Shown: in pieces, positions 1 through 6,798 of the stretch
Numbering within the stretch: the first letter of the stretch is position 1
How the letters are laid out: each line of letters opens with the position of its first letter
Origin: Asanoa sp040654855
GTDB taxonomy: Bacteria; Actinomycetota; Actinomycetes; Mycobacteriales; Micromonosporaceae
Length of the DNA stretch: 16,110 nucleotides
Direction of reading: 5' to 3'
Assembly: GCF_040654855.1 (NCBI RefSeq)
Contig: NZ_JBFAIU010000168.1
Span: 1 to 16,110, forward strand
Program-made: the position numbers and the translations under genes
The notes under the pieces: model-generated
The model's input: only the letters and a program-made list of their open reading frames with translations
The model's database searches: none
What the model was told of the DNA's origin: nothing

Positions 1-1
1 A

Positions 2-1135
2 CCCCCCCAACCAGCCCGACCGCACCCCCACGCCGACACCCTGGATCACGGCGGCGACCTCCCTACGCCCCGCCGGCTCACGCAGGCGGACGCGGCTCTG
101 GTCGCCGCCGACAACGCCCTCTGCACGAGCGAGCAGGAACTGGCTTTCGCACAGGCCCAGCACGGCCGGGACGCGACCGTCGGCTTCGTCGAGGCGGTGA
201 CCGCCGCCCGCGCCGACCTCTCGGAAGCCTTCCGGGTCCGGCAGCACCTCGACGACCACGAGCCGGAGGATGAGTTCAGCCGCCGCCGCGCGCTGCGCGC
301 GATCGTCGAGCACTGCGCCGCCGCCAACCAGCGCCTGGACGCCCGGGCCGAGCCGTTCGAGCTGCTGCGGGCCGGCGAGGAGGCCCGCCTGGCCAGCCGG
401 CTCACGGTCCGCCGCGACGAGGCCCGCGCCCGGCTCACGGTCGCGGGGACGACCTGGAAGGAGCTGACGGCGGCGTACGCGGACAGCGCGCTGCGCCCGA
501 TCGCCGACAACCTGACCCAGGCCGGGGCCCGGATCGAGTTCGCCAGCGCCGAGCTCGAGCAGGACGGCCGGCGGACCGGCCTGCGCACCGCGCAGCAGGC
601 GCTCGGCCAGGCCGAGGCACTGCTCGACGCGCTCGACGCGTTCGCCGCCGACCTGGCCACCGCCGAGGACGCCGCGGCCGAGCTGCTCGCCGACCTGCAC
701 GCCGAGGTCGCGGCCGGCAAGGCGGTGCTGGCGATGGCCGGCCGCCCGCCCGGCAACGCCCGGGGCGACAAGGTCGGCCTGGCCGCCGACGTGACGCGGG
801 CCGACGAGGCCGCCATGGCGCTGGCCACCGAGCTGGCGGAGGCGCGGCCGGACCCGGTGGCCGGGCTGCGCCGGCTGGAGGCGGTATCCGGGCCGCTCGG
901 CGAGTCGCTCGGCGCGGTGCGCGACCCCTCGTCCCGCGTCGCGCACGCCCGCGAGCAGCTCGACCAGGCCATGTTCGCGGCGCGGGCCGACGTGGAGCGC
1001 TGGACACCGCCGGACCTCGCGGGCTACGAGGGCGCCGTGCTCGGTGGCATCGTGCACGCGCCGGACGCGTCCGGCCGGCCCTACGGCAGCCGCTTCGGCG
1101 GCCCCGGCACCAGGGACCGGGACCGCGCGGCGTAA
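2..1135 (+). CDS. TPM-domain-type protein, C-terminal part (5' partial)
   Basis: The reading frame is open from the left edge to a TAA stop, so the start and N-terminus lie outside the window. The visible 377 residues are Ala/Glu/Arg-rich and strongly helical. They begin with a Pro-rich linker, followed by a run around ADAALVAADNALCTSEQELA and then RQHLDD-EPEDE, which I recognise from the long coiled-coil region after the N-terminal TPM domain and membrane helix of actinobacterial TPM-domain proteins. The tail, SRFGGPGTRDRDRAA, resembles the Gly/Ser/Arg-rich tail of that family. The TPM domain itself is not in the window, so the assignment rests on the C-terminal part only. TPM proteins are membrane-anchored, and a function for this type is not established. 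A GTG at 197 could be mistaken for the start, but family-like coding sequence continues upstream of it. Only 10 bp separate it from the convergent depolymerase gene. Confidence 0.6.
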   Translation, partial: PPQPARPHPHADTLDHGGDLPTPRRLTQADAALVAADNALCTSEQELAFAQAQHGRDATVGFVEAVTAARADLSEAFRVRQHLDDHEPEDEFSRRRALRAIVEHCAAANQRLDARAEPFELLRAGEEARLASRLTVRRDEARARLTVAGTTWKELTAAYADSALRPIADNLTQAGARIEFASAELEQDGRRTGLRTAQQALGQAEALLDALDAFAADLATAEDAAAELLADLHAEVAAGKAVLAMAGRPPGNARGDKVGLAADVTRADEAAMALATELAEARPDPVAGLRRLEAVSGPLGESLGAVRDPSSRVAHAREQLDQAMFAARADVERWTPPDLAGYEGAVLGGIVHAPDASGRPYGSRFGGPGTRDRDRAA

Positions 1136-1145
1136 AGCTGTGCCG

Positions 1146-2333
1146 TCAGCAGCCCACCACCCAGTAGTCCGGGCCGGTCTGCCGCAGCGCGTTGGTCTGG
1201 AACACGTTGTAGAGCCCCATCGCCTGGTTGGAGCCGCGGGCGTAGACGTACCCGAGCTGCTGGTAGGCCCGTCCGGCGGCGACGTGCGCGTAGTTGGTGG
1301 CGGTCACGCAGGGCCCGGACGACGGCGGAGGCGTGGTCGGCGGCCCCGAGGTCGGCGGCGTGGTCGGCCCGCCGGTGTTCAACCCGAAGAACGTCGCGTC
1401 GTGGTACGCCGAGCAGATGGTGTCCAGGAAGTACGCGGCGGCCGTGCCGCACTGGTCGGCCGCGGTGCCCGGGTCGACCGGCGTGCCGTGCCCCATCCCG
1501 GAGACGCGGTAGACCCGCACCTGGTCGTTGCCGTACCGCTCCAACGTGGTCCCGCCGCCGAGGGTCGCGGTGCTGGTCGGCGAGGCGGAGACGCCCAGCA
1601 CGTTGGTCCACTGGTCACGCGACTCGTTGGCGTTCGCGGTCGCGACCGTGAAGTCCGACGTCCCGTGCCAGACGGCCACCTTCGGCCGGGCCCCGGTGTA
1701 ACCGGGGAAGGCACCCCGCACCAGGTCGCCCCAGGCGGCCGGCGTCTTGTCCACGCCCGGGTTCATGCAGCTGAACGCGTTGACCATGCTGGTCGCGCAG
1801 CGGTACGGGATACCGGCGACGACCGAGCCGGCGGCGAACACGTCCGGGTACGTGGCCAGCATGACCGCGCTCATCGCACCGCCGGCCGACAGCCCGCTGA
1901 CGTAGACGCGGTTGGCCGCGGTGCCGTAGTTGGCGACGGCGTACCCGACCATGTTCCGGATCGAGGCCGCCTCACCGGAACCCCGGCTGATGTCGCCGGT
2001 CTCGAACCAGTTGAAGCACGACGTCGCGTTGTTGCCGCTGTTCTGCTGCGGCACGATCAGCGCGAAGCGCCACCGGTCGGCGAACGTGCGCCAGCCGCTG
2101 TTGGTGAAGTAGGTGCTCGCGTCCTGGCTGCAGCCGTGCAGCAGCACCACGGCGGGCGCGCCGCTGGGCAGGCCGTCGGGGCGGTACGCGTACATGGCCA
2201 GGTTTCCGGGGTTGGACCCGAAACCGTTGACCGCGGTGAGCTGTGCCGCCTGCGCGGGCGCGGCCAGCGCGAGCACCGCCGCGACGACCAGCGCCGCGCC
2301 GGCGGCACAGAGGGACAGGATCCGTCTGGTCAC
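1146..2333 (-). CDS. Secreted polyhydroxyalkanoate (PHB) depolymerase / LpqC-type esterase
   Basis: This 395-residue extracellular serine hydrolase should cut short-chain polyhydroxyalkanoates (poly-3-hydroxybutyrate) or related esters outside the cell. Residues 1-29 form a Sec signal peptide: MTRR, a long Ala/Val/Leu core, and an APAQA-A cleavage site. The alpha/beta-hydrolase domain (about 30-315) shows an oxyanion-hole stretch LLHGCSQ (64-70), the lipase box GLSAGG with Ser149, Asp227 in WHGTSDF and His282 in GMGHG. A Thr/Pro/Gly linker (about 320-340) leads to a C-terminal module of about 55 residues (CVTATNYAHVAAGRAYQ...DYWVVGC) of the kind used by PHB depolymerases as substrate-binding domain; its first and last Cys may form a disulfide. 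The start is GTG at 2331-2333, with AGGAGG six nt upstream (2339-2344). A feruloyl or acetylxylan esterase activity cannot be excluded, since the catalytic domain family overlaps, but the C-terminal module favours PHB. Confidence 0.85.
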   Translation of the reverse strand: MTRRILSLCAAGAALVVAAVLALAAPAQAAQLTAVNGFGSNPGNLAMYAYRPDGLPSGAPAVVLLHGCSQDASTYFTNSGWRTFADRWRFALIVPQQNSGNNATSCFNWFETGDISRGSGEAASIRNMVGYAVANYGTAANRVYVSGLSAGGAMSAVMLATYPDVFAAGSVVAGIPYRCATSMVNAFSCMNPGVDKTPAAWGDLVRGAFPGYTGARPKVAVWHGTSDFTVATANANESRDQWTNVLGVSASPTSTATLGGGTTLERYGNDQVRVYRVSGMGHGTPVDPGTAADQCGTAAAYFLDTICSAYHDATFFGLNTGGPTTPPTSGPPTTPPPSSGPCVTATNYAHVAAGRAYQQLGYVYARGSNQAMGLYNVFQTNALRQTGPDYWVVGC

Positions 2334-2338
2334 GACGA

Positions 2339-2344
2339 CCTCCT
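2339..2344 (-). promoter_or_regulatory. Ribosome binding site of the depolymerase gene
   Basis: The minus strand reads AGGAGG six nt before the GTG start at 2333. This fixes the start, and it puts the signal peptide exactly at the N-terminus. Confidence 0.8.
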
Positions 2345-2361
2345 AGGGGACGGGTTCCCAG

Positions 2362-2398
2362 GAGGCTACGATTCGCGACCATCGATCTGACATGGTCG
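2362..2398 (-). promoter_or_regulatory. Putative depolymerase promoter with inverted repeat
   Basis: On the minus strand a TAGCCT hexamer (2367 to 2362) is a possible -10, which would give a leader of about 20 nt containing the ribosome binding site. Just upstream, a perfect 7-bp inverted repeat, CGACCAT (2376-2382) and ATGGTCG (2392-2398), has a 9-nt spacer and would cover the -35 region. That is the position expected for a repressor operator. No -35 hexamer is convincing, so the promoter call is tentative. Confidence 0.35.
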
Positions 2399-2435
2399 AC
2401 GATCACACATATCGCCGACCCTGGATGTGGCGTAC

Positions 2436-2819
2436 CTAACAGTCCCGGAGTTCGGGGGTCTGGTTGCGGATCTGCGCCCGCGGTGACACGAACTCGCGGT
2501 AGCCCTCGCTGTCGACGGCCGCCGGCGGGAACGCGGCGACCCGGTGGCAGTTCTGGAAGGCGAGCTTCACGCCGAAGTGGCGCTCCAGCGCGCCGCGGAT
2601 CGAGTCGCTCGCCAGCGCGCGCAGCAACTGCCCGCGCTCGACCTCGCTCGGCGGTGGCACGGCGTGCTCGGCGACGTCGGCGCCCGCCCGGGACGCGACG
2701 TCGGAGACGACCTCCCAGGCGTACGGCAGCGAGGCGCGCACGCAGTCGACGAACGCGGCGTCGTCGACCGGCCCTTGTTCGGCGCGGGTCAGCAGGTCGG
2801 CGGGAACGGTCAGGGACAT
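2436..2819 (-). CDS. Conserved-looking small protein of unknown function, partner of the ATPase
   Basis: I do not recognise this 127-residue soluble protein. It starts MSLTVPADLLTRAEQGPVDD, has no signal peptide or membrane segment, and is mostly helical by eye. It contains a central SEVERGQLLRALASDSIRGA stretch and a Cys-containing segment FQNCHRVAAFPP. Its ATG (2817-2819) is only 9 nt downstream of the stop of the ATPase gene, and its ribosome binding site (GAGGAG) overlaps that stop, so the two are almost certainly one operon and translationally coupled. The obvious hypothesis is that it is a partner, adaptor or substrate of the ATPase. Coding quality is supported by position in the operon and by the ribosome binding site. 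Confidence 0.7.
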   Translation of the reverse strand: MSLTVPADLLTRAEQGPVDDAAFVDCVRASLPYAWEVVSDVASRAGADVAEHAVPPPSEVERGQLLRALASDSIRGALERHFGVKLAFQNCHRVAAFPPAAVDSEGYREFVSPRAQIRNQTPELRDC

Positions 2820-2828
2820 CGGCTCTCC

Positions 2829-3788
2829 TCAGTGGATCAATTGGGCACCCAGGACGAAGTCCGGGTCGATCTGGTCGGCGAGGTTCTCGCCGGTGCGCGC
2901 GTCGGCCCAGGCGGCCGCGTTGCGCCGGTGGAACTCGGCGGCCTGGCGGGCGTACCGCGGCCAGTCCTTCTCCGCCGCGTCGGCGGCCGCCCGGATCCGG
3001 TCCAGGGCCGCCCGGTTGGCGGGCTCGAGGGCGTCCAGCGGCAGGAACCGGCCGCGCTCGGCGGCGCGGACCCAGTCGGAGCGGCCGATCCAGGTCAACA
3101 GGTCGGCGCCGACGTGCGAGCGGAGGAAGTCCACGTCGGACTCGTCGGTCACCTTGTTGCCGACGACGTGCACCCGGACGCCGTGGTCCGCGGCGTAGCC
3201 GAGGTACTGCCGGTAGACGCCGACGCTGCGCAGGGTCGGCTCGCAGACGAGGAACGTGGCGTCGAAGCGGGTGAACAGCCCTGAGGCGAACGAGTCGGCG
3301 CCGGCGGTCATGTCGACCAGCGCGTACTCCCCCGGGCCGTCGACCAGGTGGTTGAGCAGCAACTCGACCGCGCCGACCTTGCTGTGGTAGCACGCGACGC
3401 CCAGGTCCCGCTCGGCGAACGGGCCGGTCACGGCCAGCCGCACGCCGCCGACCTCGCGCACGGTCGCCTCGTACACCGGATTGGTCCCGGCGATCGTGAG
3501 CAACCGCGAGCCGCGACCAGGCGGGGTGGTCTTGACCATCGCGGCGGCCGACGAGATCCGCGGGTTGTCGCCGCGCAGGTACTCCTTGATCTCGTCGAGG
3601 TGGTCGCCCAGCGCCGGGAGAGGCGCGTCCTGGCCCAGGGCCGCGGCCAGGTGCTGGTTGATGTCCGCGTCGATGGCCAGCAGCGGCGGACGGTCCGGCG
3701 CGGCGGCCAGGTGGCGGGCGAGCAGGGCGGCCAAGGTCGTCTTGCCGCTGCCGCCCTTTCCGACGAAGGCGATTTTCATGCTTGGCAT
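2829..3788 (-). CDS. Deviant-Walker-A ATPase (ParA/MinD/CooC-like)
   Basis: This 319-residue P-loop ATPase belongs to the SIMIBI class (ParA/MinD/CooC/NifH relatives), which work as ATP-dependent dimers in DNA or protein positioning or in metal-centre assembly. Visible motifs: the deviant Walker A loop GKGGSGKTT (10-18) with the signature lysine Lys11 and the P-loop lysine Lys16; A' motif IDADIN (39-44); switch II-like VDMTAGADSF (158-167) in place of the usual D-x-x-x-G; and VVGNKV (208-213), a base-recognition NK. The start may be ATG 3786-3788 or the ATG three codons later (3777-3779, MKIAFVGKGG), which fits family starts better; neither has a clear ribosome binding site. The first gene of a two-gene operon. 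The CxxC or CxC metal site of authentic CooC/NifH proteins is absent, so a nickel or iron role is not supported. No parB-like gene or parS site was noticed nearby. Confidence 0.8.
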   Translation of the reverse strand: MPSMKIAFVGKGGSGKTTLAALLARHLAAAPDRPPLLAIDADINQHLAAALGQDAPLPALGDHLDEIKEYLRGDNPRISSAAAMVKTTPPGRGSRLLTIAGTNPVYEATVREVGGVRLAVTGPFAERDLGVACYHSKVGAVELLLNHLVDGPGEYALVDMTAGADSFASGLFTRFDATFLVCEPTLRSVGVYRQYLGYAADHGVRVHVVGNKVTDESDVDFLRSHVGADLLTWIGRSDWVRAAERGRFLPLDALEPANRAALDRIRAAADAAEKDWPRYARQAAEFHRRNAAAWADARTGENLADQIDPDFVLGAQLIH

Positions 3789-3789
3789 T

Positions 3790-3806
3790 GGATGTCATTT
3801 TCAATA
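3790..3806. promoter_or_regulatory. Zur-like operator in the ATPase promoter region
   Basis: On the minus strand the gap upstream of the ATPase reads TTGAAAATGACATCCAA. Compared with the actinobacterial Zur consensus as I remember it (TGAAAATGATTTTCA), 12 of 15 positions agree. The left half is perfect and the right half is degraded. It lies directly before the ATPase start, where a bound repressor would block the core promoter. The match is imperfect and the neighbouring genes have no known zinc role, so this is tentative. Confidence 0.3.
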
Positions 3807-3851
3807 AGACCGCAAGCAACGGGCGCTTTCTGGGCGTGTCGTCCCCATTGG

Positions 3852-3857
3852 TAGCCT
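3852..3857 (+). promoter_or_regulatory. -10 box of a leaderless promoter (membrane protein gene)
   Basis: TAGCCT is followed by exactly 6 nt and then the GTG start at 3864, with no purine-rich ribosome binding site between. Transcription would begin at or next to the G of GTG. No good -35 hexamer is visible. Confidence 0.55.
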
Positions 3858-3863
3858 CCGCCC

Positions 3864-5654
3864 GTGTCGATCGCGTCCCCCGCTCCCCCTGACGTCGCAC
3901 CCGCGGCGCCCGCGCGCGCCCGTCGCCGGCGCACGGATCTGCTGGTCACGGGCATCGCGCTGGTGGTCGCGGTCTGGGTGACCAGCGGCCTGTGGATCGA
4001 CCCGAACGGCCGGGCCATCAAGGTCAACTCCAGCGACCAGGCCCTGTTCGAGTGGCTGCTCTCCTACGGCGCGCGGGCGATCACGCACGGGGAGAACCCG
4101 TTCTTCACCCACCTGATCGGCTTCCCCGACGGTGCCAACCTGGCCGTCAACACGTCGATCACGGTGTACGCCGTGCTGTTCGCGCCGCTCACCTTCCTCG
4201 TCTGCGCACCGGTCACGTTCCTCGTGATCCTGACGCTCAACCTGGTCGCCACCGCGTACGCCTGGTTCTGGCTGCTCTCCCGCCACCTGGTCCGCTCGCC
4301 CCTGGCCGCCGCGACCGGCGCGCTGTTCATCGCGTTCGCGCCGAGCATGGTCTCGCACGCCAACGCGCACCTGAACTGGACCGCTGGCTGGCTGGTGCCG
4401 ATCGTGGTCTGGCGCGTGATCCGGCTCCGGGACGGGCGGTGGCTGCGCGACGGGTTGCTGCTCGGTGTGCTGGTCGCGGTCGCGTTCTCGATCGCCGCCG
4501 AGGGGCTCTTCTTCATCGCGCTGGCCCTGTTCGTCTTCCTCGGCGTGTGGTCCCTGTCGCGCACGACCCGGGCCGAGGCGCGGGCGGCGCTGCCGGGCGT
4601 CCTGCGCGGGCTCGGTGTCACGGCCGTCGTGGCGGGGGCGCTGCTGTCGTACCCCATCTGGATGCATTTCCTGGGTCCGCAGCGGTTCCATGGCACCGGG
4701 TTCGACGCGCGGGTGCACAGCGAGGACGTCGCGGGTTACTTCGCGTTCCCGCAGCGCTCGCTGGCCGGTGTGCTCGGCCTGGACACCTCGCTGGCGCCGA
4801 ACGAGACCGAGGAGAACTCGTTCTTCGGGCTGCCGCTGGTGCTGCTCGCGATCGCCGCGTTCTGGTACCTGTGGCGGGTCGCCGCGCCGGGCCGCCGCGC
4901 CACGCTGCGGGCGCTCGGGGTGACCGCGCTGGTGTTCGCGGTGCTGTCCTGGGGGCCGGCGGTCAAGATCTTCAAGAACTACACCGACGTTCCGCTGCCG
5001 TACGCGCTGCTGAACCCGCTGCCCGTGTTCAACGCGGCGTTGCCACAACGGCTGGCCCTGGTGGTCACCCCGATCGTCGGGCTGCTGCTGGCGCTGCTGG
5101 TCGACGCCCGACCACGGGGTCGGGTCTGGCCGGCGGCGTTCGCGGTCGCGCTGGTGCCACTGCTGCCGGTCAACCTGCTGACGGTGGCGCGGGAGCCGAT
5201 CCCGGCGTTCGTCACGTCCGGGGCGTGGACGTCGGTGGTGCCGCCGGGCGGGGTCCTGGCCACGGTGCCGTTCACGCTGGACACGGTGGCGGACGGGCAG
5301 CGCTGGCAGGCGTACGCGTGGACGCACGGGCAGGGCGAGTTCCACCTGGTCTCGGGCTTCTACCTGGGGCCGGGCGGGCCGGACGGGCGCGGGCGGATCG
5401 GTCCGGTGCCGCGCTACATGGACGGGATGCTCTACGAGGTGGCGCGGACCGGCGTGGTGCCGCCGATCGGGCCGGCGGAGCAGGCCCAGGCGCGCGCCGA
5501 TCTGGCGTACTGGCAGGTCGACGCGGTGGTGCTGGCCGACCGGATCCACGGGGCGAAGTGGCCGGTGCAGCACGACGCGCTGCTGATGGCGACGCGGCAG
5601 TTGCTCGGCCAGGGCGAACGGATCGACGACGCCTGGGTGTGGCGGATCAAGTGA
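3864..5654 (+). CDS. Polytopic membrane protein, GT-C glycosyltransferase-like
   Basis: This 596-residue integral membrane protein starts with a short cytoplasmic Pro/Ala/Arg-rich tail (1-24). About ten or eleven hydrophobic segments follow (near 25-45, 98-113, 115-138, 146-163, 174-186, 196-228, 246-268, 321-338, 348-365, 395-414, 421-440). After that comes a soluble C-terminal domain of about 155 residues (about 442-596). The first outside loop contains SSDQALFEWLL (56-66) and HGENPFFTHLIGFPDG (75-90). An acidic residue after helix 1 followed by such a loop is typical of GT-C fold enzymes that use polyprenyl-phosphate sugars, but no diagnostic motif settles the donor or acceptor. It therefore remains a GT-C-like protein of unknown substrate. 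GTG was chosen as the start because a -10 hexamer sits 6 nt upstream. The last 8 bp overlap the convergent DinB-like gene. Confidence 0.75.
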   Translation: MSIASPAPPDVAPAAPARARRRRTDLLVTGIALVVAVWVTSGLWIDPNGRAIKVNSSDQALFEWLLSYGARAITHGENPFFTHLIGFPDGANLAVNTSITVYAVLFAPLTFLVCAPVTFLVILTLNLVATAYAWFWLLSRHLVRSPLAAATGALFIAFAPSMVSHANAHLNWTAGWLVPIVVWRVIRLRDGRWLRDGLLLGVLVAVAFSIAAEGLFFIALALFVFLGVWSLSRTTRAEARAALPGVLRGLGVTAVVAGALLSYPIWMHFLGPQRFHGTGFDARVHSEDVAGYFAFPQRSLAGVLGLDTSLAPNETEENSFFGLPLVLLAIAAFWYLWRVAAPGRRATLRALGVTALVFAVLSWGPAVKIFKNYTDVPLPYALLNPLPVFNAALPQRLALVVTPIVGLLLALLVDARPRGRVWPAAFAVALVPLLPVNLLTVAREPIPAFVTSGAWTSVVPPGGVLATVPFTLDTVADGQRWQAYAWTHGQGEFHLVSGFYLGPGGPDGRGRIGPVPRYMDGMLYEVARTGVVPPIGPAEQAQARADLAYWQVDAVVLADRIHGAKWPVQHDALLMATRQLLGQGERIDDAWVWRIK

Positions 5655-6240
5655 GCCGTCCGCTCATGCGCAGGAGGAGGGTCGCGATCGGTTCCTGGAC
5701 CTCCTGGCCGGCGCCGGCGGACCAGTCGGCGTCGGTGGCCACGAGGCGGTAGCCGCGCATCCGGCGCCGGGCGTGGAACGGCCAGCCCATCTCCCACATG
5801 CGGGTGGCGGCGGCGCGGGCGGCGTCGGTGGGCATCGGCGCCCGGTGGCCGAGCGGGATGGCCACGTCCTGCAGGTGGATCAGGACGTCGAGCAGCACGT
5901 TGCGGTAGTTGGTGACCAGCGGGAGCTTCCGCTCGGTCGCGTGCGTGCGGAGTTCGTTGACCAGGTCGTCGGTGGTGCGTTCGGTCGCGTACGCGACGGC
6001 CAGGTCGTGGTTGAGGCGGTCGAAGCTCCCCCGCGCCTTGAGGGCCGCCCGGGCGAGGACTGCCGGCCCCGGCGGCCGGGGCGTCATCGCGATGTGGGCG
6101 GCCACGTCGCGGACCCGCCACCGCGCGCAGAGGGACGGCTTCTCCCACTCGGCCGGGCTGAGCCCGGCGAGCAGGTCGGCCAGGGCCAGCCGCTGCTCGG
6201 CGATCACCTGCCAGCTCGTCTCGCGGTCCATCGGCGCCAC
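5647..6240 (-). CDS. DinB-like maleylpyruvate isomerase family protein (probably mycothiol-dependent)
   Basis: This 197-residue cytoplasmic protein is of the DinB/YfiT four-helix type. In actinomycetes many members carry the maleylpyruvate-isomerase N-terminal domain and are thought to be metal-dependent thiol (mycothiol) transferases or isomerases. The N-terminal helix, SPAEWEKPSLCARWRVRDVAAHI (28-50), is the usual family opening. Probable metal ligands are His49 (AAHI), Asp118 and His122 (LLDVLIHLQD); the i, i+4 pair mirrors the Glu/His pair of the characterised enzyme. The end, PIATLLLRMSGRL, also matches the family. The substrate is unknown. The start may be GTG 6240 or the ATG at 6231; the upstream TAAGTT (6251 to 6246) followed by 5 nt and GTG would suit a leaderless GTG start. 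It is divergent from marR, sharing an operator region, so it is the likely target of that regulator. Confidence 0.75.
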   Translation of the reverse strand: MAPMDRETSWQVIAEQRLALADLLAGLSPAEWEKPSLCARWRVRDVAAHIAMTPRPPGPAVLARAALKARGSFDRLNHDLAVAYATERTTDDLVNELRTHATERKLPLVTNYRNVLLDVLIHLQDVAIPLGHRAPMPTDAARAAATRMWEMGWPFHARRRMRGYRLVATDADWSAGAGQEVQEPIATLLLRMSGRLT

Positions 6241-6248
6241 CCGCTAAC

Positions 6249-6291
6249 TTAGTCAGAGGCTCTTATCAAATTAGGTCAGATTCTCTGACTA
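6249..6291. promoter_or_regulatory. Shared operator region between the DinB-like gene and marR
   Basis: Three copies of one word lie in the 72-bp divergent gap: TTAGTCAGAG (6249-6258, plus strand), TTAGGTCAGA (6271-6280, plus strand, one extra G) and TCTGACTA (6284-6291, inverted). The outer copies form a perfect 9-bp inverted repeat, TAGTCAGAG and CTCTGACTA, with 24 nt between. The inner two form a tight inverted repeat with a 3-nt centre, the size of a MarR dimer site. The most economical reading is autorepression by the MarR protein plus control of the divergent gene. Confidence 0.65.
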
Positions 6292-6312
6292 TCGTCAAGG
6301 AGGTGCCGGCCG

Positions 6313-6735
6313 GTGAACCTGGGTCTGCTGCTGTTCATCCCGTACCGGGCGATGGAGAACCGGGTCTTCGCGGCGCTGCGGTCGGCGGGGTTCGACGACG
6401 TCACGCCCGCGCAGGCGCGGGTGTTCCAGCGGATCGACCCGGGCGGGACGCGGCTGACCGATCTCGCGGAGCGGGCGCAGGTGACGAAGCAGACAGCCGG
6501 TTTCCTGGTCGACGGTCTGGAGCGGGCCGGGTACGTCGAACGGGTGGTCGACCCCGCCGACGGGCGGGCGCGGCTCGTGCGGGTGGCGGCGCGGGGCGCG
6601 CGGGCGGTCCCGGTGGCGGCCGCCGTCGTCGCCGAGGTGGAGGCGGAGTGGGCGGCCCACCTCGGGGCGGCGGAGACCGCTGCGCTGCGGGACACGCTGG
6701 CCAAGCTGCGCGAGATCACCGACCCGTACCGCTGA
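6313..6735 (+). CDS. MarR-family transcriptional regulator
   Basis: This is a 140-residue winged-helix repressor of typical MarR length. After an N-terminal dimerisation helix (about 1-20, LLLFIPYRAMENRVFAALR), the HTH core runs through VTPAQARVFQRI and RLTDLAERAQVTKQTAGFLVDGLE (about 47-70). The wing is YVERVVDPADGRARLVRVAARG (about 74-95), with the diagnostic DPADGR-R pattern. A C-terminal helix pair completes the dimer interface. The GTG start at 6313 is set by a near-perfect ribosome binding site (AAGGAGGTG, 6297-6305) seven nt upstream. MarR proteins commonly sense phenolics, oxidants or other small electrophiles. The effector here cannot be read from sequence; no obvious conserved sensing cysteine is present (the protein has no Cys), which argues against thiol redox sensing. 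The neighbouring divergent thiol-enzyme-like gene is the probable regulon member. Confidence 0.85.
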   Translation: MNLGLLLFIPYRAMENRVFAALRSAGFDDVTPAQARVFQRIDPGGTRLTDLAERAQVTKQTAGFLVDGLERAGYVERVVDPADGRARLVRVAARGARAVPVAAAVVAEVEAEWAAHLGAAETAALRDTLAKLREITDPYR

Positions 6736-6786
6736 CGCTCGGCATGACGCGAATCATGTCCCGGGGCTGTGCCGCCCGGTGCGGGC

Positions 6787-6792
6787 TAGAGT
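6787..6792 (+). promoter_or_regulatory. -10 box of a leaderless lipB promoter
   Basis: TAGAGT is followed by 6 nt and the lipB GTG start at 6799. The intervening bases contain no ribosome binding site, so the mRNA probably starts at the GTG. Confidence 0.6.
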
Positions 6793-6798
6793 TCGGTT

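Noticed and set aside
2829..3788. CooC nickel-insertion or NifH-type identity
   Set aside because: No cysteine pair for a metal site and no nickel-enzyme genes nearby; only the general P-loop class is supported.
1972..3900. Long minus-strand open frame across several genes
   Set aside because: Arg/Pro/Gly-rich translation in the wrong frame of the depolymerase, small protein and ATPase genes; a typical shadow of high-GC coding DNA.
3801..5573. 590-codon minus-strand frame opposite the membrane protein
   Set aside because: Low-complexity Arg/Gln/Asp composition, no family resemblance; the plus-strand frame has clear membrane segments and a promoter.
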